From Actinoplanes sp. DH11 (GTDB lineage Bacteria > Actinomycetota > Actinomycetes > Mycobacteriales > Micromonosporaceae), in contig NZ_JAHWGU010000016.1 in assembly GCF_020873875.1 (NCBI RefSeq), positions 62,001-126,000 on the forward strand: a stretch of 64,000 nt of DNA, in the 5' to 3' direction. Position numbers and translations under genes: made by a program. The notes beneath the pieces are model-generated. The model was not told the origin of the DNA, did no database searches, and was given only the letters and a program-made list of their open reading frames with translations. This document shows, in pieces, positions 16,390 through 25,533 of this stretch (positions within the stretch are counted from its first letter, which is position 1; the number at the start of each line of letters is the position of its first letter).

Positions 16390-17166
16390 ATGTACCCGCC
16401 CGAGCCCTGGCACCTGCGCGGACAGATGTACCTCTCGGTCTTCCTGATCCCCCGGCGGAAACTGCCCCAGCTTCCGCCGGTCCTGGACGCGGCTGTCCGG
16501 CCGATCACGGTCGGCGGCCGCGTCGCCGTCGGCGCCGCCTGGGTGCGGTACGAACCCGGCGGCGTCCTGCACTACCAGGAACTGCTCAGCGCGATGCTCG
16601 TGCACGAGCGCGGCCGGCCCCGGGTGAGCATCACCGACATCTGGGTGGACAGCATCGCCTCGCGCGAGGGCGGCCGCCGGCTCTGGGGCATCCCCAAGGA
16701 GATCGCCGGCCTCCGGATCGACACGACCGACGACACCCTGGTCGACGCGTCCGCGACCCTCCCGGCCGCCGCGCCCGGCGCGGCCCCCGCCTCCGGCATG
16801 CCATGGGCCCCCGGTTCCGGCACGCCTGCCGGGTCCGGCACGCCTGCCGGGTTTGGCGCGGACACGGCGATCGGGTCGGCGCTGATCCGGCTCAAGGGGC
16901 GGCTGCCGGGCCGTTTCCCGCTGGGTCTCACGGTGGCTCAGGCCCTGGGCGGCGCGGTTCGGCGCACACCGGTGCGGGGCCGTGCCGGATTGCGTACGGC
17001 CGACGCGGCGTGGCGCACCCACCCGGCGGGCCCGCTCGGATACCTGGCCGGACGGCGTCCCGTGCTGAGTCTCGCGATCACCGACTTCTGGCTCAGCTTC
17101 GGGCGGACCGCGACCGACCGGGCACGCTCCGCCGGTACCCCCGGGAAGGGGAACCCCGGCGGGTGA
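16390..17166 (+). CDS. acetoacetate decarboxylase family protein
   Basis: A 258-residue protein of the acetoacetate decarboxylase-like superfamily. The conserved LWGIPKEIAGL segment holds the lysine that forms a Schiff base in true decarboxylases, and VGGRVAVGAAWVRYEPGGVLHYQELL is the typical N-terminal sheet. The middle has an inserted Gly/Ala/Pro-rich stretch with two near-identical GSGTPAG units, which is unusual and probably a flexible loop. The ATG at 16390 follows AAAGGG. The substrate cannot be deduced; actinobacterial members are often uncharacterised. Just upstream, a ~20-bp stretch (CTTCCGCTAC...GAGCGACAG) is tandemly duplicated across the chemoreceptor stop. Confidence 0.75.
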   Translation: MYPPEPWHLRGQMYLSVFLIPRRKLPQLPPVLDAAVRPITVGGRVAVGAAWVRYEPGGVLHYQELLSAMLVHERGRPRVSITDIWVDSIASREGGRRLWGIPKEIAGLRIDTTDDTLVDASATLPAAAPGAAPASGMPWAPGSGTPAGSGTPAGFGADTAIGSALIRLKGRLPGRFPLGLTVAQALGGAVRRTPVRGRAGLRTADAAWRTHPAGPLGYLAGRRPVLSLAITDFWLSFGRTATDRARSAGTPGKGNPGG

Positions 17167-17227
17167 TCCGGCGCGCCCGGGTACGGTTCGGCAGGGCACC
17201 CGACCGCCGACCGTGACGAGGAGCGAG

Positions 17228-18706
17228 ATGAACCAGGCCGGCCACGACCACCATCACCACGGCGCCGGCCCGGCGTGGCCGGCGTCCGCCCGCGCCCGCC
17301 GGCTCACCCTGTGGCTGCTGGTGCCCGCGGTCCTGCTCACCGTGATCGGGATGCTGATGCTGTGGCCGCGTGACGCGCCGCGGAGCACCGAGGGCGAGGG
17401 GCCGCAGCGGGCGTTCGGGCAGATCACCGCGATCACGCCGGAGGCCTGCCCGGAGGTGCCCGAGGGCGAGGCGCCGCTGGAGAACTGCGGGACCGTGACG
17501 GTCCGGCTGGACGACGGCGCCGAAATCATCACCGAGGTGCCCGGCGGTCCGGGCGCGCCCGTGGTGACGACCGGTGACGACGTGGTGCTGCTGGTCCTGG
17601 CCGAGGAGGACGGCAGCCGGTCCTACTCGATCTCCGACCATCAGCGGTCCACCCAGCTCTGGCTGCTCGGGGCGGCATTCGCGCTGGCGGTGGTCGCGTT
17701 CGGCCGGTGGCGAGGACTGACCGCCCTGGCCGGGCTCGCGGTGACCTTCGGGATCCTGCTCTTCTTCATCGTCCCGGCCATCCTGGACGGCCGGTCACCC
17801 ATCATGGTGGCGGTGGTCGGTGCCGCCGCGATCATGCTGATCGTGCTGTACCTGACACACGGGCTCAGTCTCACCACGACGATCGCGGTGGCCGGCACCC
17901 TGGCCAGCTTGGCGATCACGGCGATCCTCGCGGCGGTGGCGACGGCCGCGGTGCACCTGACCGGTGTGGCCGACGAGACGTCCAACTACCTGACGATCAC
18001 CCAGGGCGACGTGAACATGCAGGGCCTGCTGCTGGCCGGCATCGTGATCGGCTCGCTGGGAGTGCTCGACGACGTCACGGTCACCCAGTCCGCCACGGTC
18101 ACCGAGCTGGCCCTCGCCAATCCGGCGTACGGGTTCCGCCGGCTCTACGGCGCCGCCACCCGGATCGGCCGCGCCCACATCGCCTCAGTGATCAACACGA
18201 TCGTCCTGGCCTACGCGGGCGCCTCGCTCCCGCTGATGCTGCTCTTCGCCGCCGGCAACACCCCGGTGAGCGAGCTGCTCACCTCCCAGCTGATCTCGCA
18301 GGAGCTGGTCCGCGCCGCGGTCGGCACGATCGGCCTGGTCGCCGCCGTGCCGATCACCACGGCCCTGGCCGCGCTGCTGGCGTCCCGCTCGCCCCGGCAC
18401 ACCCCGCCGGCCGCGCCTTTTGCCGGTGTGAGCGCTCCGGCTGGTTCCGCCGTTCCAGCGGGCCCGGCCGGTTCCGCCGGCCCGGCCGGTTCGGCCGGTT
18501 CCGTCGGTGCGGCAGGTTCCACTGGTCCGTCGGGTTCGGCCGGCTGGTCCGGTCCTACTGGTTCGACCGGTCCCGCCGCCGACTGGGCCGGGCCCGCTGC
18601 GACGGCACCCGCCGGCGGCGCCGTGCCCGCGGAGAGCGGGGCGCGGCGTCCGCCGGAGGACCCGTGGGCCGCGTTCGTCGACCGCGACGACACGCGGGAC
18701 CGCTGA
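17228..18706 (+). CDS. YibE/F family membrane protein with Gly/Pro/Ser-rich tail
   Basis: A 492-residue membrane protein of the YibE/F family. A His-rich N-terminus (HDHHHHG) precedes TM1 (LTLWLLVPAVLLTVIGMLML), an extracytoplasmic domain of ~100 residues, then about seven membrane segments; NLTITQGDVNMQGLLLAGIVIGSLGVLDDVTVTQ-like family residues are seen around positions 255-290. The last ~100 residues are a collagen-like GPAG/SAG repeat tail and a short charged end. The ATG at 17228 follows GAGGAG by 5 nt. Family members are of unknown function; transport has been suggested. The tail is encoded by short repeats prone to length change. Confidence 0.85.
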   Translation: MNQAGHDHHHHGAGPAWPASARARRLTLWLLVPAVLLTVIGMLMLWPRDAPRSTEGEGPQRAFGQITAITPEACPEVPEGEAPLENCGTVTVRLDDGAEIITEVPGGPGAPVVTTGDDVVLLVLAEEDGSRSYSISDHQRSTQLWLLGAAFALAVVAFGRWRGLTALAGLAVTFGILLFFIVPAILDGRSPIMVAVVGAAAIMLIVLYLTHGLSLTTTIAVAGTLASLAITAILAAVATAAVHLTGVADETSNYLTITQGDVNMQGLLLAGIVIGSLGVLDDVTVTQSATVTELALANPAYGFRRLYGAATRIGRAHIASVINTIVLAYAGASLPLMLLFAAGNTPVSELLTSQLISQELVRAAVGTIGLVAAVPITTALAALLASRSPRHTPPAAPFAGVSAPAGSAVPAGPAGSAGPAGSAGSVGAAGSTGPSGSAGWSGPTGSTGPAADWAGPAATAPAGGAVPAESGARRPPEDPWAAFVDRDDTRDR

Positions 18707-18713
18707 GCGACGG

Positions 18714-19361
18714 TCAGCCGCCGCACTTCTTCCAGGCGATCCGGTAGATCGTGTCCAGGTTGCCGTCGGTGGCGTCCATCGTGATGAAGCTGGTCAGCTT
18801 CCGGTCCGAGGTGCCGCGGTTGACGCGCAGCTCGGTGTTGATGTTCAGGTTCCGCCGATCGCCGCAGTTCAGGAAGTTCAGCGACGCGATGCCCACCTGG
18901 TCGGTGCGCTGCCAGTTGTCGTTGAACGGGCCCTTGATGCGGTGCTGGGTGTGGTTCGTCTGCGAATAGCCCTGGAAGTAGTAACCGGCGATCTGATCGG
19001 CATACGCGCCCTTCTGCAGGTCCGCGAATCCCCGATAGTCGGCAGTGGCGATGGCGAACGTGAATCCGTTCGGCACCTTGATCTGGAGCTGCAGCAGACA
19101 GTTCTTGCGGAAGTCGGTCGGTTTCGCCTCAGGTCCGACCTGCGCGAGGTACTCGGAGTACGACACGGTGAACGCCTTGTTGTCCGGCGACACCGTGACG
19201 GTCGCGCTGTCGTTGTCGCAGCCCGAACCGTTGACCGACCCCACGTCGATGACCATCATCTCGTCGGGTGTCGGCGACGGCGCGGCTGCGGCGGCGGTGG
19301 CCGGCGAGGCGGCGGCCAGCGCGCCGAGTACGGCTGCCCCAGCGGTCAGCTTTCGCAACAT
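18714..19361 (-). CDS. secreted DUF4360 domain protein
   Basis: A 215-residue exported protein. A signal peptide (LTAGAAVLGALAAASPATAA) is followed by a DUF4360 domain with the typical start VGSVNGSGCDNDSATVTVSP, then YSEYLAQVGPEAKPTDFRKN and conserved Cys residues (NCLLQLQIKVP, LNFLNCGDRR, KKCGG) that probably form disulphides. The function is unknown; family members are secreted by actinobacteria and fungi. The gene converges with the YibE/F gene with only 7 bp between stops. The start ATG at 19361 is followed by a normal signal peptide, and the upstream ~170 bp are relatively AT-rich, consistent with a promoter. Confidence 0.85.
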   Translation of the reverse strand: MLRKLTAGAAVLGALAAASPATAAAAAPSPTPDEMMVIDVGSVNGSGCDNDSATVTVSPDNKAFTVSYSEYLAQVGPEAKPTDFRKNCLLQLQIKVPNGFTFAIATADYRGFADLQKGAYADQIAGYYFQGYSQTNHTQHRIKGPFNDNWQRTDQVGIASLNFLNCGDRRNLNINTELRVNRGTSDRKLTSFITMDATDGNLDTIYRIAWKKCGG

Positions 19362-20153
19362 GAGAATTCTCCGTTCGTTTTCGAATCCATTGAGCGAACC
19401 GGAAAATTGTTCGCCAAATAGGATTCTTTATTTGTTTCCATCGCCCACCATAGTGATCTAGCGGAACGGCATGGCGAATGCCGGAAACAGTCGAACGGAA
19501 GTCCGGGAAAGGCGGCCATTCGGCCCGATCTGACGAATGACCGCACGCGCCGCGCGTAACTGTGCTACTCGGCCGCGACACCAGTCGTCCATCGAGGTGC
19601 CCCGGTCGGTCCGGCTGTCGCTGGCGGTTGATGGGAAGCGCTTTCTGGCAGCCGTGGGTGACAGCCGGTCGGTCTGGCTGTCGCTGGTGGTTGGTGGGGA
19701 GCGTTCTCTGGCAGCCGTGGGTGACAGCCGGTGCCGTGGGTGTCAGCCGGTGGGTCTGGCTGTCGCTGGCGGTTGGTGGGGAGCGTTCTCCGGCAGCCGT
19801 GAGTGACAGCCGGTGCCGTGGGTGTCAGCCGGTGGGTCTGGCTGTCGCTGGTGGTTGGTGGGGAGCGTTCTCTGGCAGCCGTGAGTGACAGCCGGTGCCG
19901 TGGGTGTCAGCCGGTGGGCCTGGCTGTCGCTGGTGGTTGGTGGGGAGCGTTCTCTGGCAGCCGTGAGTGACAGCCGGCGGGCGGGCAACCCCACCAGCTC
20001 GCGCCGGAAAGCGGGCGGGTGAGGCGTGGGGGCCGGGGGAGCGGCCGGGCGAGGCGTGGGCGCGGGGGAGCGGGCGGGCGAGGCGCGTGGGCGCGGGGGG
20101 AGCGGGGGCGAGGCGCGTGGGCGCCCGGGACCGGCCGGGGGGGGGTGGCCTGG
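19362..20153. other. geneless stretch with promoter region, repeat array and G-rich segment
   Basis: No credible gene in about 790 bp. The first ~180 bp are AT-richer and probably hold the promoter of the DUF4360 gene. Next come the palindromic repeats (listed separately), and then a strongly G-rich purine segment (about 19985-20150) of GGCGGGCGAGGCGTGGGC-type units before the recD2 stop. Open frames across the repeats translate only as repeated Trp/Gly peptides and are not genes. Confidence 0.7.
19613..19975. repeat. tandem palindromic repeat array A (5 units)
   Basis: Five units begin with GGCTGTCG at 19613, 19676, 19758, 19840 and 19922, giving spacings of 63, 82, 82 and 82 bp. Each runs from GGCTGTC through GGTGGTTGGTGGGGAGCG to GTGACAGCC, so the outer ends are inverted copies of each other. 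The 82-bp units carry an extra ~20 bp containing GTGCCGTGGGTGTCAGCC. The units are reverse-complement relatives of the array at 58949-59563. Confidence 0.9.
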
Positions 20154-22319
20154 TCAGCCGAGGCGCTGGGCCAGGGCGGTGTGCCGGCGCCCGGCGCCGA
20201 CCGTGCGGACGGCCGCGGCCAGGGCTCGGCGGGAGCCGACGAGCACGACCAGCCGTTTGGCGCGGGTGATCGCGGTGTAGAGCAGGTTGCGCTGCAGCAT
20301 CATCCAGGCGCTCGTGGTCAGGGGGATCACCACGGCCGGGTACTCCGACCCCTGCGACCGGTGGATGGTGATGGCGTACGCGTGGGTCAGCTCGTCCAGC
20401 TCGTCGAAGTCGTAGTCGATCAGCTCGTCCTCGTCCGTGCGTACCGTCAGGGTCTGCTCCTCGGGTGACAGCCCGGTCACCACGCCGACCGTGCCGTTGA
20501 AGACGCCCGCCGCGCCCTTGTCGTAGTTGTTCCGGATCTGGGTGACCTTGTCGCCGATCCGGAAGACCCGGCCGCCGAGCCGCTTCTCCGGCAACCCTTC
20601 GCGGCCGGGGGTGAGCTGCTGCTGCAGCAGGGTGTTCAGCGCTCCCGCGCCGGCCGGGCCGCGGTGCATCGGGGTGAGGATCTGCACGTCGCGGCGCGGG
20701 TCGAGGCCGAACCTGCGGGGCACCCGGGTGCACGCCACGTCGACGGTGAGCGCCGCCGTGGCCTCGGTGTCGTCGCACGGGAAGAGGAAGAAGTCGGCCA
20801 GGCCGTCGAGCAGCGGCGGCCGGCCCTGGTTGACCCGGTGGGCGTTGGTGACGACGCCGCTCTGCGCGGCTTGCCGGAAGATCTGGGTGAGCCGTACCCG
20901 GGGGATGACGTCGGCGGCCAGCAGGTCGCGCAGCACCTCGCCGGCGCCGACGGAGGGCAGCTGGTCGACGTCGCCGACGAGCAGCAGGTGCGCGCCCGGT
21001 GGCACCGCCTTGACCAGCTTGTTGGCCAGGATCAGGTCGAGCATGCTGGCTTCGTCGACGACGATCAGGTCGGCGTCGAGCGGGTTGTCCCGGTCGTAGG
21101 TGGCGTCGCCGCCGGGCTGCAGCTTGAGCAGCCGGTGCACGGTCGCGGCCGGGTGGCCGGTGAGTTCGGCGAGCCGTTTCGCCGCCCGGCCGGTCGGTGC
21201 CACCAATTGGATCTTGGCGCGCTTGGCGGCGGCGAGCTCGACGATCGACCGTACCGTGAAGCTCTTGCCGCAACCCGGCCCGCCGGTCAGGACCGCGACC
21301 TTCTCGGTGAGCGCGAGCCGCACCGCCTGTTCCTGTTCGGGGGCGAGCGAGGTGCCGGTGCGCTTGTGCAGCCAGGTGAACGCCTTGGGCCAGTCGACGC
21401 CGGCGAAGTGCGGCATCCGGTCGGCGCGGTCGGTGAGGTTGCGGCGCAGCGTCGAGGCCAGCGACTGCTCGGCGCGGTGGAACGGCACCAGGTAGACCGC
21501 GTCGTCCTCGCGGACCACGCCCTCCTCCTCGACCAGCTCGGCCAGGCAGGACGGGATCAGCCCGCCGGGCACGTCGAGGATCTTGGCAGCTTCCTCGGTG
21601 AGCCGGTCGGCGGGGAGGAAACAGTGCCCGTTGTCGGTCGCCTGCGACAGCGTGTACTGCAGGCCCGCCTTCACCCGTTCGGGGCTGTCGTGCGGGATGC
21701 CGACGGCCTGCGCGATGGTGTCCGCGGTCTTGAAGCCGATGCCCCACACGTCCGACGCCAGCTTGTACGGCGAGTTCTTCACCACCGCGATGGAGGCGTC
21801 CCCGTACTTCTTGTAGATCCGCACCGCGATCGACGTGGACACCCCGACGCCCTGGAGGAAGACCATCACCTCCTTGATCGCCTTTTGCTCGGCCCACGCC
21901 GCGGTGATCTTCGCGGTCCGTTTCGGGCCGAGGCCGGCCACCTCGATCAGCCGGTCCGGTGACTCCTCGATGATCTCCAGCGTCTCGAGTCCGAAGTGGT
22001 CCACGATCCGCTCGGCGAAGACCGGCCCGATGCCTTTGATTAGCCCCGATCCCAGATAACGCCGGATGCCCTGGATCGTCGCCGGCAGGACCGTGGTGTA
22101 CGAGATGACCTCGAACTGCCGCCCGTACTGCGGGTGCGACGACCACCAGCCGCTGAGCCGCAAGCTCTCACCGGGCTGCGCGCCCAGCAGGGCACCGACC
22201 ACGGTCAGCAGGTCCGAGCCGTGGCCGGTGGCGACCCGGGCGACCGTGTAACCGGTCTCCTCGTTCACATAGGTCAGCCGCTCGAGAACCGCTTCCAGCA
22301 CATGCGGGGTCTTGGACAC
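20154..22319 (-). CDS. recD2: RecD2-type ATP-dependent DNA helicase
   Basis: A ~721-residue SF1B 5'-3' helicase of the RecD2 (RecD-like, RecBC-independent) class. The N-terminal OB-like domain (LERLTYVNEETGYTVARV) and helix-hairpin-helix repeats (LIKGIGPVFAERIV, VAGLGPKRTAKI) are followed by Walker A TGGPGCGKSFT, the Walker B motif VVDEASMLD, LLLVGDVDQLPSVGAGEVL, QIFRQAAQSGVV and the C-terminal motif AITIHRSQGSEYPAVVIP...LYTAITRAK. The start GTG 22319 (SKTPHVLEAV) fits the family; ATG 22355 would add 12 residues. The divergent esterase starts only ~60 bp away. Family role: DNA repair and replication-fork processing. Confidence 0.93.
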   Translation of the reverse strand: MSKTPHVLEAVLERLTYVNEETGYTVARVATGHGSDLLTVVGALLGAQPGESLRLSGWWSSHPQYGRQFEVISYTTVLPATIQGIRRYLGSGLIKGIGPVFAERIVDHFGLETLEIIEESPDRLIEVAGLGPKRTAKITAAWAEQKAIKEVMVFLQGVGVSTSIAVRIYKKYGDASIAVVKNSPYKLASDVWGIGFKTADTIAQAVGIPHDSPERVKAGLQYTLSQATDNGHCFLPADRLTEEAAKILDVPGGLIPSCLAELVEEEGVVREDDAVYLVPFHRAEQSLASTLRRNLTDRADRMPHFAGVDWPKAFTWLHKRTGTSLAPEQEQAVRLALTEKVAVLTGGPGCGKSFTVRSIVELAAAKRAKIQLVAPTGRAAKRLAELTGHPAATVHRLLKLQPGGDATYDRDNPLDADLIVVDEASMLDLILANKLVKAVPPGAHLLLVGDVDQLPSVGAGEVLRDLLAADVIPRVRLTQIFRQAAQSGVVTNAHRVNQGRPPLLDGLADFFLFPCDDTEATAALTVDVACTRVPRRFGLDPRRDVQILTPMHRGPAGAGALNTLLQQQLTPGREGLPEKRLGGRVFRIGDKVTQIRNNYDKGAAGVFNGTVGVVTGLSPEEQTLTVRTDEDELIDYDFDELDELTHAYAITIHRSQGSEYPAVVIPLTTSAWMMLQRNLLYTAITRAKRLVVLVGSRRALAAAVRTVGAGRRHTALAQRLG

Positions 22320-22378
22320 GTCAGCAATGGTGCCTCGCGCCCTGGAACAGATCATCGGCAGGGCATAGCGTGATCGGC

Positions 22379-23353
22379 ATGGCGTTGTTCGACCACCCCC
22401 TGCCCACGTTGCGCACCTACCGTCCCGAGCAGCCGGAACCGGCCGGCTTCGACGCGTTCTGGTCCGGCACCCTCGACGCGGCCCGCCGTGCGGCGACCCC
22501 GCCCACGGCGACCGAGGTGCGCACGCCGCTGCGCGGCATCACCACCCACGACGTCACCTTCAGCGGTTACGCCGGGCAGCCGGTGCGGGCCTGGCTGAAC
22601 CGGCCGGCCGGCGCGACCGGCCCGCTGCCGGTGGCGGTCGAGTTCATCGGGTACGGCGGTGGCCGCGGCCTGCCCGTCGACTGGCTGGTCTGGGCCAGCG
22701 CCGGGTACGCCCACCTGGTCATGGACACCCGCGGGCAGGGCGGCGGCTGGCGGGGTGGCGACACCCCGGACCCCGACGAGTACGGCGCCGGCCCGTCCAC
22801 CCCGGGCTTCCTCACCCGCGGCGTGCAGTCGCCGGACACGTTCTACTACCGGCGGCTGATCACCGACGCGGCGCGGGCCGTGGAGACCGTCGCGGACCTG
22901 CCCGGCGTCGACGCGTCGCGGATCGTGGTCACCGGCAAGAGCCAGGGCGGCGCGCTGTCGCTGGCCGCGGCCGGTCTGGTGCCGGACCTGGTCTCGGCGG
23001 TGGTGTCGGCCGTGCCGTTCCTGTGCGACATCCGCCGGGCTGTCACGGTCACCGACGTCAACCCGTACGCCGAGGTGGTGCGGTTCCTGCGGGCCAACCC
23101 GTACGCGGCGGAGCGGACCCTGAACACCCTCGACCACGTCGACGGGGTCAACTTCGCCCGGCGGATCACCGCGCCGGCGCTGCTCTCGGTCGGCCTGATG
23201 GACGACGTGTGCCCGCCGTCCGGCGTCTTCGGGGCGTTCAACACGCTGACCGGCCCGAAGCGGATCGAGGTCTACGAGTGGGACGGCCACGACGGCGGCC
23301 GCACGTACTTCGACACCGAGGCGCTGGAGTTCGCCACCGGCATCGTGGGCTGA
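22379..23353 (+). CDS. acetylxylan esterase / cephalosporin-C deacetylase family hydrolase
   Basis: A 324-residue AXE1/Cah-type alpha/beta hydrolase that removes acetyl groups from acetylated sugars or xylan. The nucleophile Ser is in VTGKSQGGALSL, the acid Asp in SVGLMDDVCPPSG, and the His in EWDGHDGG. Family landmarks RAWLNRPAG, VEFIGYGGGRGLP and MDTRGQGGGW are present. No signal peptide is seen, so it is probably intracellular and deacetylates imported oligosaccharides. The start ATG 22379 is chosen over GTG 22370. It is followed by a strong terminator hairpin. A functional link with the GH10 xylanase 10 kb away is possible but not shown. Confidence 0.9.
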   Translation: MALFDHPLPTLRTYRPEQPEPAGFDAFWSGTLDAARRAATPPTATEVRTPLRGITTHDVTFSGYAGQPVRAWLNRPAGATGPLPVAVEFIGYGGGRGLPVDWLVWASAGYAHLVMDTRGQGGGWRGGDTPDPDEYGAGPSTPGFLTRGVQSPDTFYYRRLITDAARAVETVADLPGVDASRIVVTGKSQGGALSLAAAGLVPDLVSAVVSAVPFLCDIRRAVTVTDVNPYAEVVRFLRANPYAAERTLNTLDHVDGVNFARRITAPALLSVGLMDDVCPPSGVFGAFNTLTGPKRIEVYEWDGHDGGRTYFDTEALEFATGIVG

Positions 23354-23374
23354 CGGCCCGCGCCCGGCAACGAC

Positions 23375-23404
23375 GGAACGGCCGGCCTTCCGGCCGGCCG
23401 TTCC
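23375..23404. terminator. strong bidirectional terminator hairpin
   Basis: Perfect 13-bp stem: GGAACGGCCGGCC (23375-23387) pairs with GGCCGGCCGTTCC (23392-23404) around a TTCC loop. It lies between the convergent esterase and YggT genes. Confidence 0.85.
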
Positions 23405-23416
23405 TCTCGCGAAGCC

Positions 23417-23686
23417 TCAGATGAAAGCGCGGATCAGGCCGATCACCAGGAACACGATGATGAACGACAGGTCGATCGCGACGCCGCCGACCCGCAGCGG
23501 CGGGATCACCCGGCGGACCGGGGCGAGCACCGGCTCGGTGACGGCGTAGACACCCCGCAGCGCCTGCGACCGGAACGAGCCCGGCATGGCAGGGCCGGCC
23601 AGGGTCACACTCCAGTCGAGAACGGCACGGGCGATGAGCACGAACTGGAACAGGAGCAGAACCAGGCTGACTAGGCCGAGGAGCAT
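23417..23686 (-). CDS. YggT family membrane protein
   Basis: An 89-residue protein with two membrane segments, the first at the N-terminus (LLGLVSLVLLLFQFVLIARAV) and the second at the C-terminus (AIDLSFIIVFLVIGLIRAF). Between them lies the family signature YAVTEPVLAPVRRVIPPLRVGG. YggT proteins are linked to cell envelope and osmotic functions; in actinobacteria they often sit near division genes, which is not the case here. The ATG at 23686 follows GGAGG by ~6 nt, so the longer TTG start at 23698 is rejected. The gene is monocistronic and ends at the shared terminator. Confidence 0.9.
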   Translation of the reverse strand: MLLGLVSLVLLLFQFVLIARAVLDWSVTLAGPAMPGSFRSQALRGVYAVTEPVLAPVRRVIPPLRVGGVAIDLSFIIVFLVIGLIRAFI

Positions 23687-23783
23687 CAAGACCTCCAACT
23701 GCGGGGATGTGCCTCCACTATGAGTCGGTTTCCTGTGAGCCGGCTTTAAGCTTCCGTGCGGTCCGGATTCCGCCGGCCCGGAT

Positions 23784-24608
23784 TCAGTTGAAGTGGTCCG
23801 GGTGCGGACCGGTGCGCCCGTCCGACTCCAGCCCGTCGATCGCGGCCAGCTCGCCGGCGGTCAGCTCGAAGTCGAAGATCGCCAGGTTCTCCCGGATCCG
23901 GGACGGCGTCACCGACTTCGGGATGACCACGCGGCCCTGCTGCACGTGCCACCGGAGCACCACCTGCGCCGGGGTGCGGTCGTGCGCGTCGGCGATCGCG
24001 GTGACCCGCGGGTCGCTGAGCACGGCGGCCTGCGCCAGCGGGCTCCACGCCTCCGTCACCACACCGAGTTCGGCGTTCGTGGCCTGCGCCTCGCGCTGTT
24101 GCAGGGCCGGGTGCACCTCGATCTGGTTGACCGCGGGGACCGTGCCGCCGAGACCGGCCACCGCCCGCAGGTGTTCCGGCAGGAAGTTGGAGACGCCGAT
24201 GGCGCGGACCCGCTTCTGCTCGAGCAGCGTCTCCAGGGCACGCCAGGTGTCCAGGTACTTGCCGTGCTTCGGCGTCGGCCAGTGGATCAGGTAGAGGTCC
24301 AGTTGGTCCAGCCCGAGGCGGGCCAGGCTGGCGTCGAACGCGCGCAGCGTCTCGTCGTACCCCTGGTCGCTGTTCCACAGCTTCGTCGTGACGAACAGTT
24401 CGTCGCGCGGGATCCCGGCATCCCGCAGGGCCGCGCCGACGCCGGCCTCGTTGCCGTATACGGCGGCCGTGTCGATGCTGCGGTACCCGGCCTCGATCGC
24501 GGTGGTGACCGCCTGGGCCGTCTCTGCCTCCGGGATCTGGTAGACGCCGAACCCGATCTGCGGCATCGTGACGCCGTTGTTGAGCGTGATGACAGGCGTG
24601 TCAGCCAT
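23784..24608 (-). CDS. aldo/keto reductase
   Basis: A 274-residue NADPH-dependent aldo/keto reductase resembling 2,5-diketo-D-gluconate reductases. The catalytic tetrad is visible: Asp in YRSIDTAAVYG, Tyr in the same motif, Lys in VTTKLWN and His in LIHWPTPKHG. The N-terminal LNNGVTMPQIGFGVYQI and the cofactor-binding GRVVIPKSVTPSRIREN are family standards. The start ATG 24608 has GGAGGG 7 nt upstream, so longer frames are not needed. The gene stands alone; the physiological substrate cannot be deduced. Confidence 0.93.
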   Translation of the reverse strand: MADTPVITLNNGVTMPQIGFGVYQIPEAETAQAVTTAIEAGYRSIDTAAVYGNEAGVGAALRDAGIPRDELFVTTKLWNSDQGYDETLRAFDASLARLGLDQLDLYLIHWPTPKHGKYLDTWRALETLLEQKRVRAIGVSNFLPEHLRAVAGLGGTVPAVNQIEVHPALQQREAQATNAELGVVTEAWSPLAQAAVLSDPRVTAIADAHDRTPAQVVLRWHVQQGRVVIPKSVTPSRIRENLAIFDFELTAGELAAIDGLESDGRTGPHPDHFN

Positions 24609-25533
24609 GGATTTCCCTCCGGAGTTGTGCGCGCGCCGGTTGGGCGCGCTCAACGTCTACCCCGATCCGAGGGAGCCCAACTGTGGTTCGCCGGAACCGG
24701 CGCCGGGAGACCAGGGTGGTGGGCGCGCCGGGTGCGGCGATCCGGCTTCGATCAACACCGCTGTCGTACGGGCGACCGCACCCGCCCGTCCGCCCGCCAC
24801 GGGTCCGCGGCTTCCGCCCACGGGAGCGCCTTCGCGGGCCGGCAGTGCCGTGCTGCCGGCCGGCGGGCGACCGGTGGAACCCGCGACGTGAGCCGGCTCG
24901 CCGGCGGCACGTTCCCGGGCGGCTCCGGTGTCGATGTGCGGGCGGATCCCGATGTCGCGGCGACCGGGGCCGGCGACGCGATGTCCGTGCGCGGGGCGCG
25001 CGAGGCGGCGCCCGGCCGGCGGGGGTGGGCCGGTGCGCGCGGTCCTGGTGAGCGGGGTTCGTCCGATCCGGCAGGGTGCGATGGTGCCGATTGATCCGGG
25101 CCGCCGCGGCGATCCAGTCCGGGGGGATGCGGAGTTTCGCGGGGATGCGGAGCTTCGCGGCGGTCCAGATCTTCGTGGCGATCGGGGGCCGGGGGAGGGG
25201 AGTCCGGCGGTCGTGGGGGCGCGGCTCGCTGGTGGTGGGGCCGGCGGTCGCGCGGATTGGTTCACAGACCGACCAGTCTTCGCAGGACGCCAGGCGTGCG
25301 GCGCACCGGCGGCGGTGGGCCGGCCGCCTGCCCCGGTCGATCCGGTGGGTCCGGTTCGCCGGGGTCCGGCGGCGGGATGCTCAGGGGTACGGCGTCACGG
25401 AGGCCCGCGCCGGTCGTGCTCCGGGATCCGGGATCCGGTATCTCCTCGGCTCGATGCATGGCGCTCATTATTGATGAACGTGCATGTAACGCAACCCTCC
25501 GACGCTCGCTTTAACGGTGCGGAAACAAGTTCC
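24609..25533. other. geneless stretch of about 925 bp
   Basis: No convincing gene on either strand. Open frames exist but translate to Arg/Pro/Gly-rich low-complexity peptides without domains. There is a short tandem repeat (GGGGATGCGGAGTTTCGC and GGGGATGCGGAGCTTCGC) around 25127-25161. An AT-richer island follows near 25465-25520, just beyond the end of the aldehyde dehydrogenase gene. It may be decayed coding sequence; nothing recognisable remains. Confidence 0.6.

Noticed and set aside
18420..18620. Collagen-like gene segment in the YibE/F gene
   Set aside because: The GPAG-type repeats are the in-frame C-terminal tail of the membrane protein and not a separate gene; Gly is not at every third residue throughout.
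19562..19888. Possible repeat-protein gene in array A
   Set aside because: The peptide only mirrors the DNA repeat (Trp/Gly-rich), has no ribosome site, and the spacing of 63 and 82 bp breaks the reading frame between units.
24657..25265. 202-codon minus-strand frame in the geneless stretch
   Set aside because: Pro/Arg/Ser low-complexity, no ribosome site, no recognisable domain.
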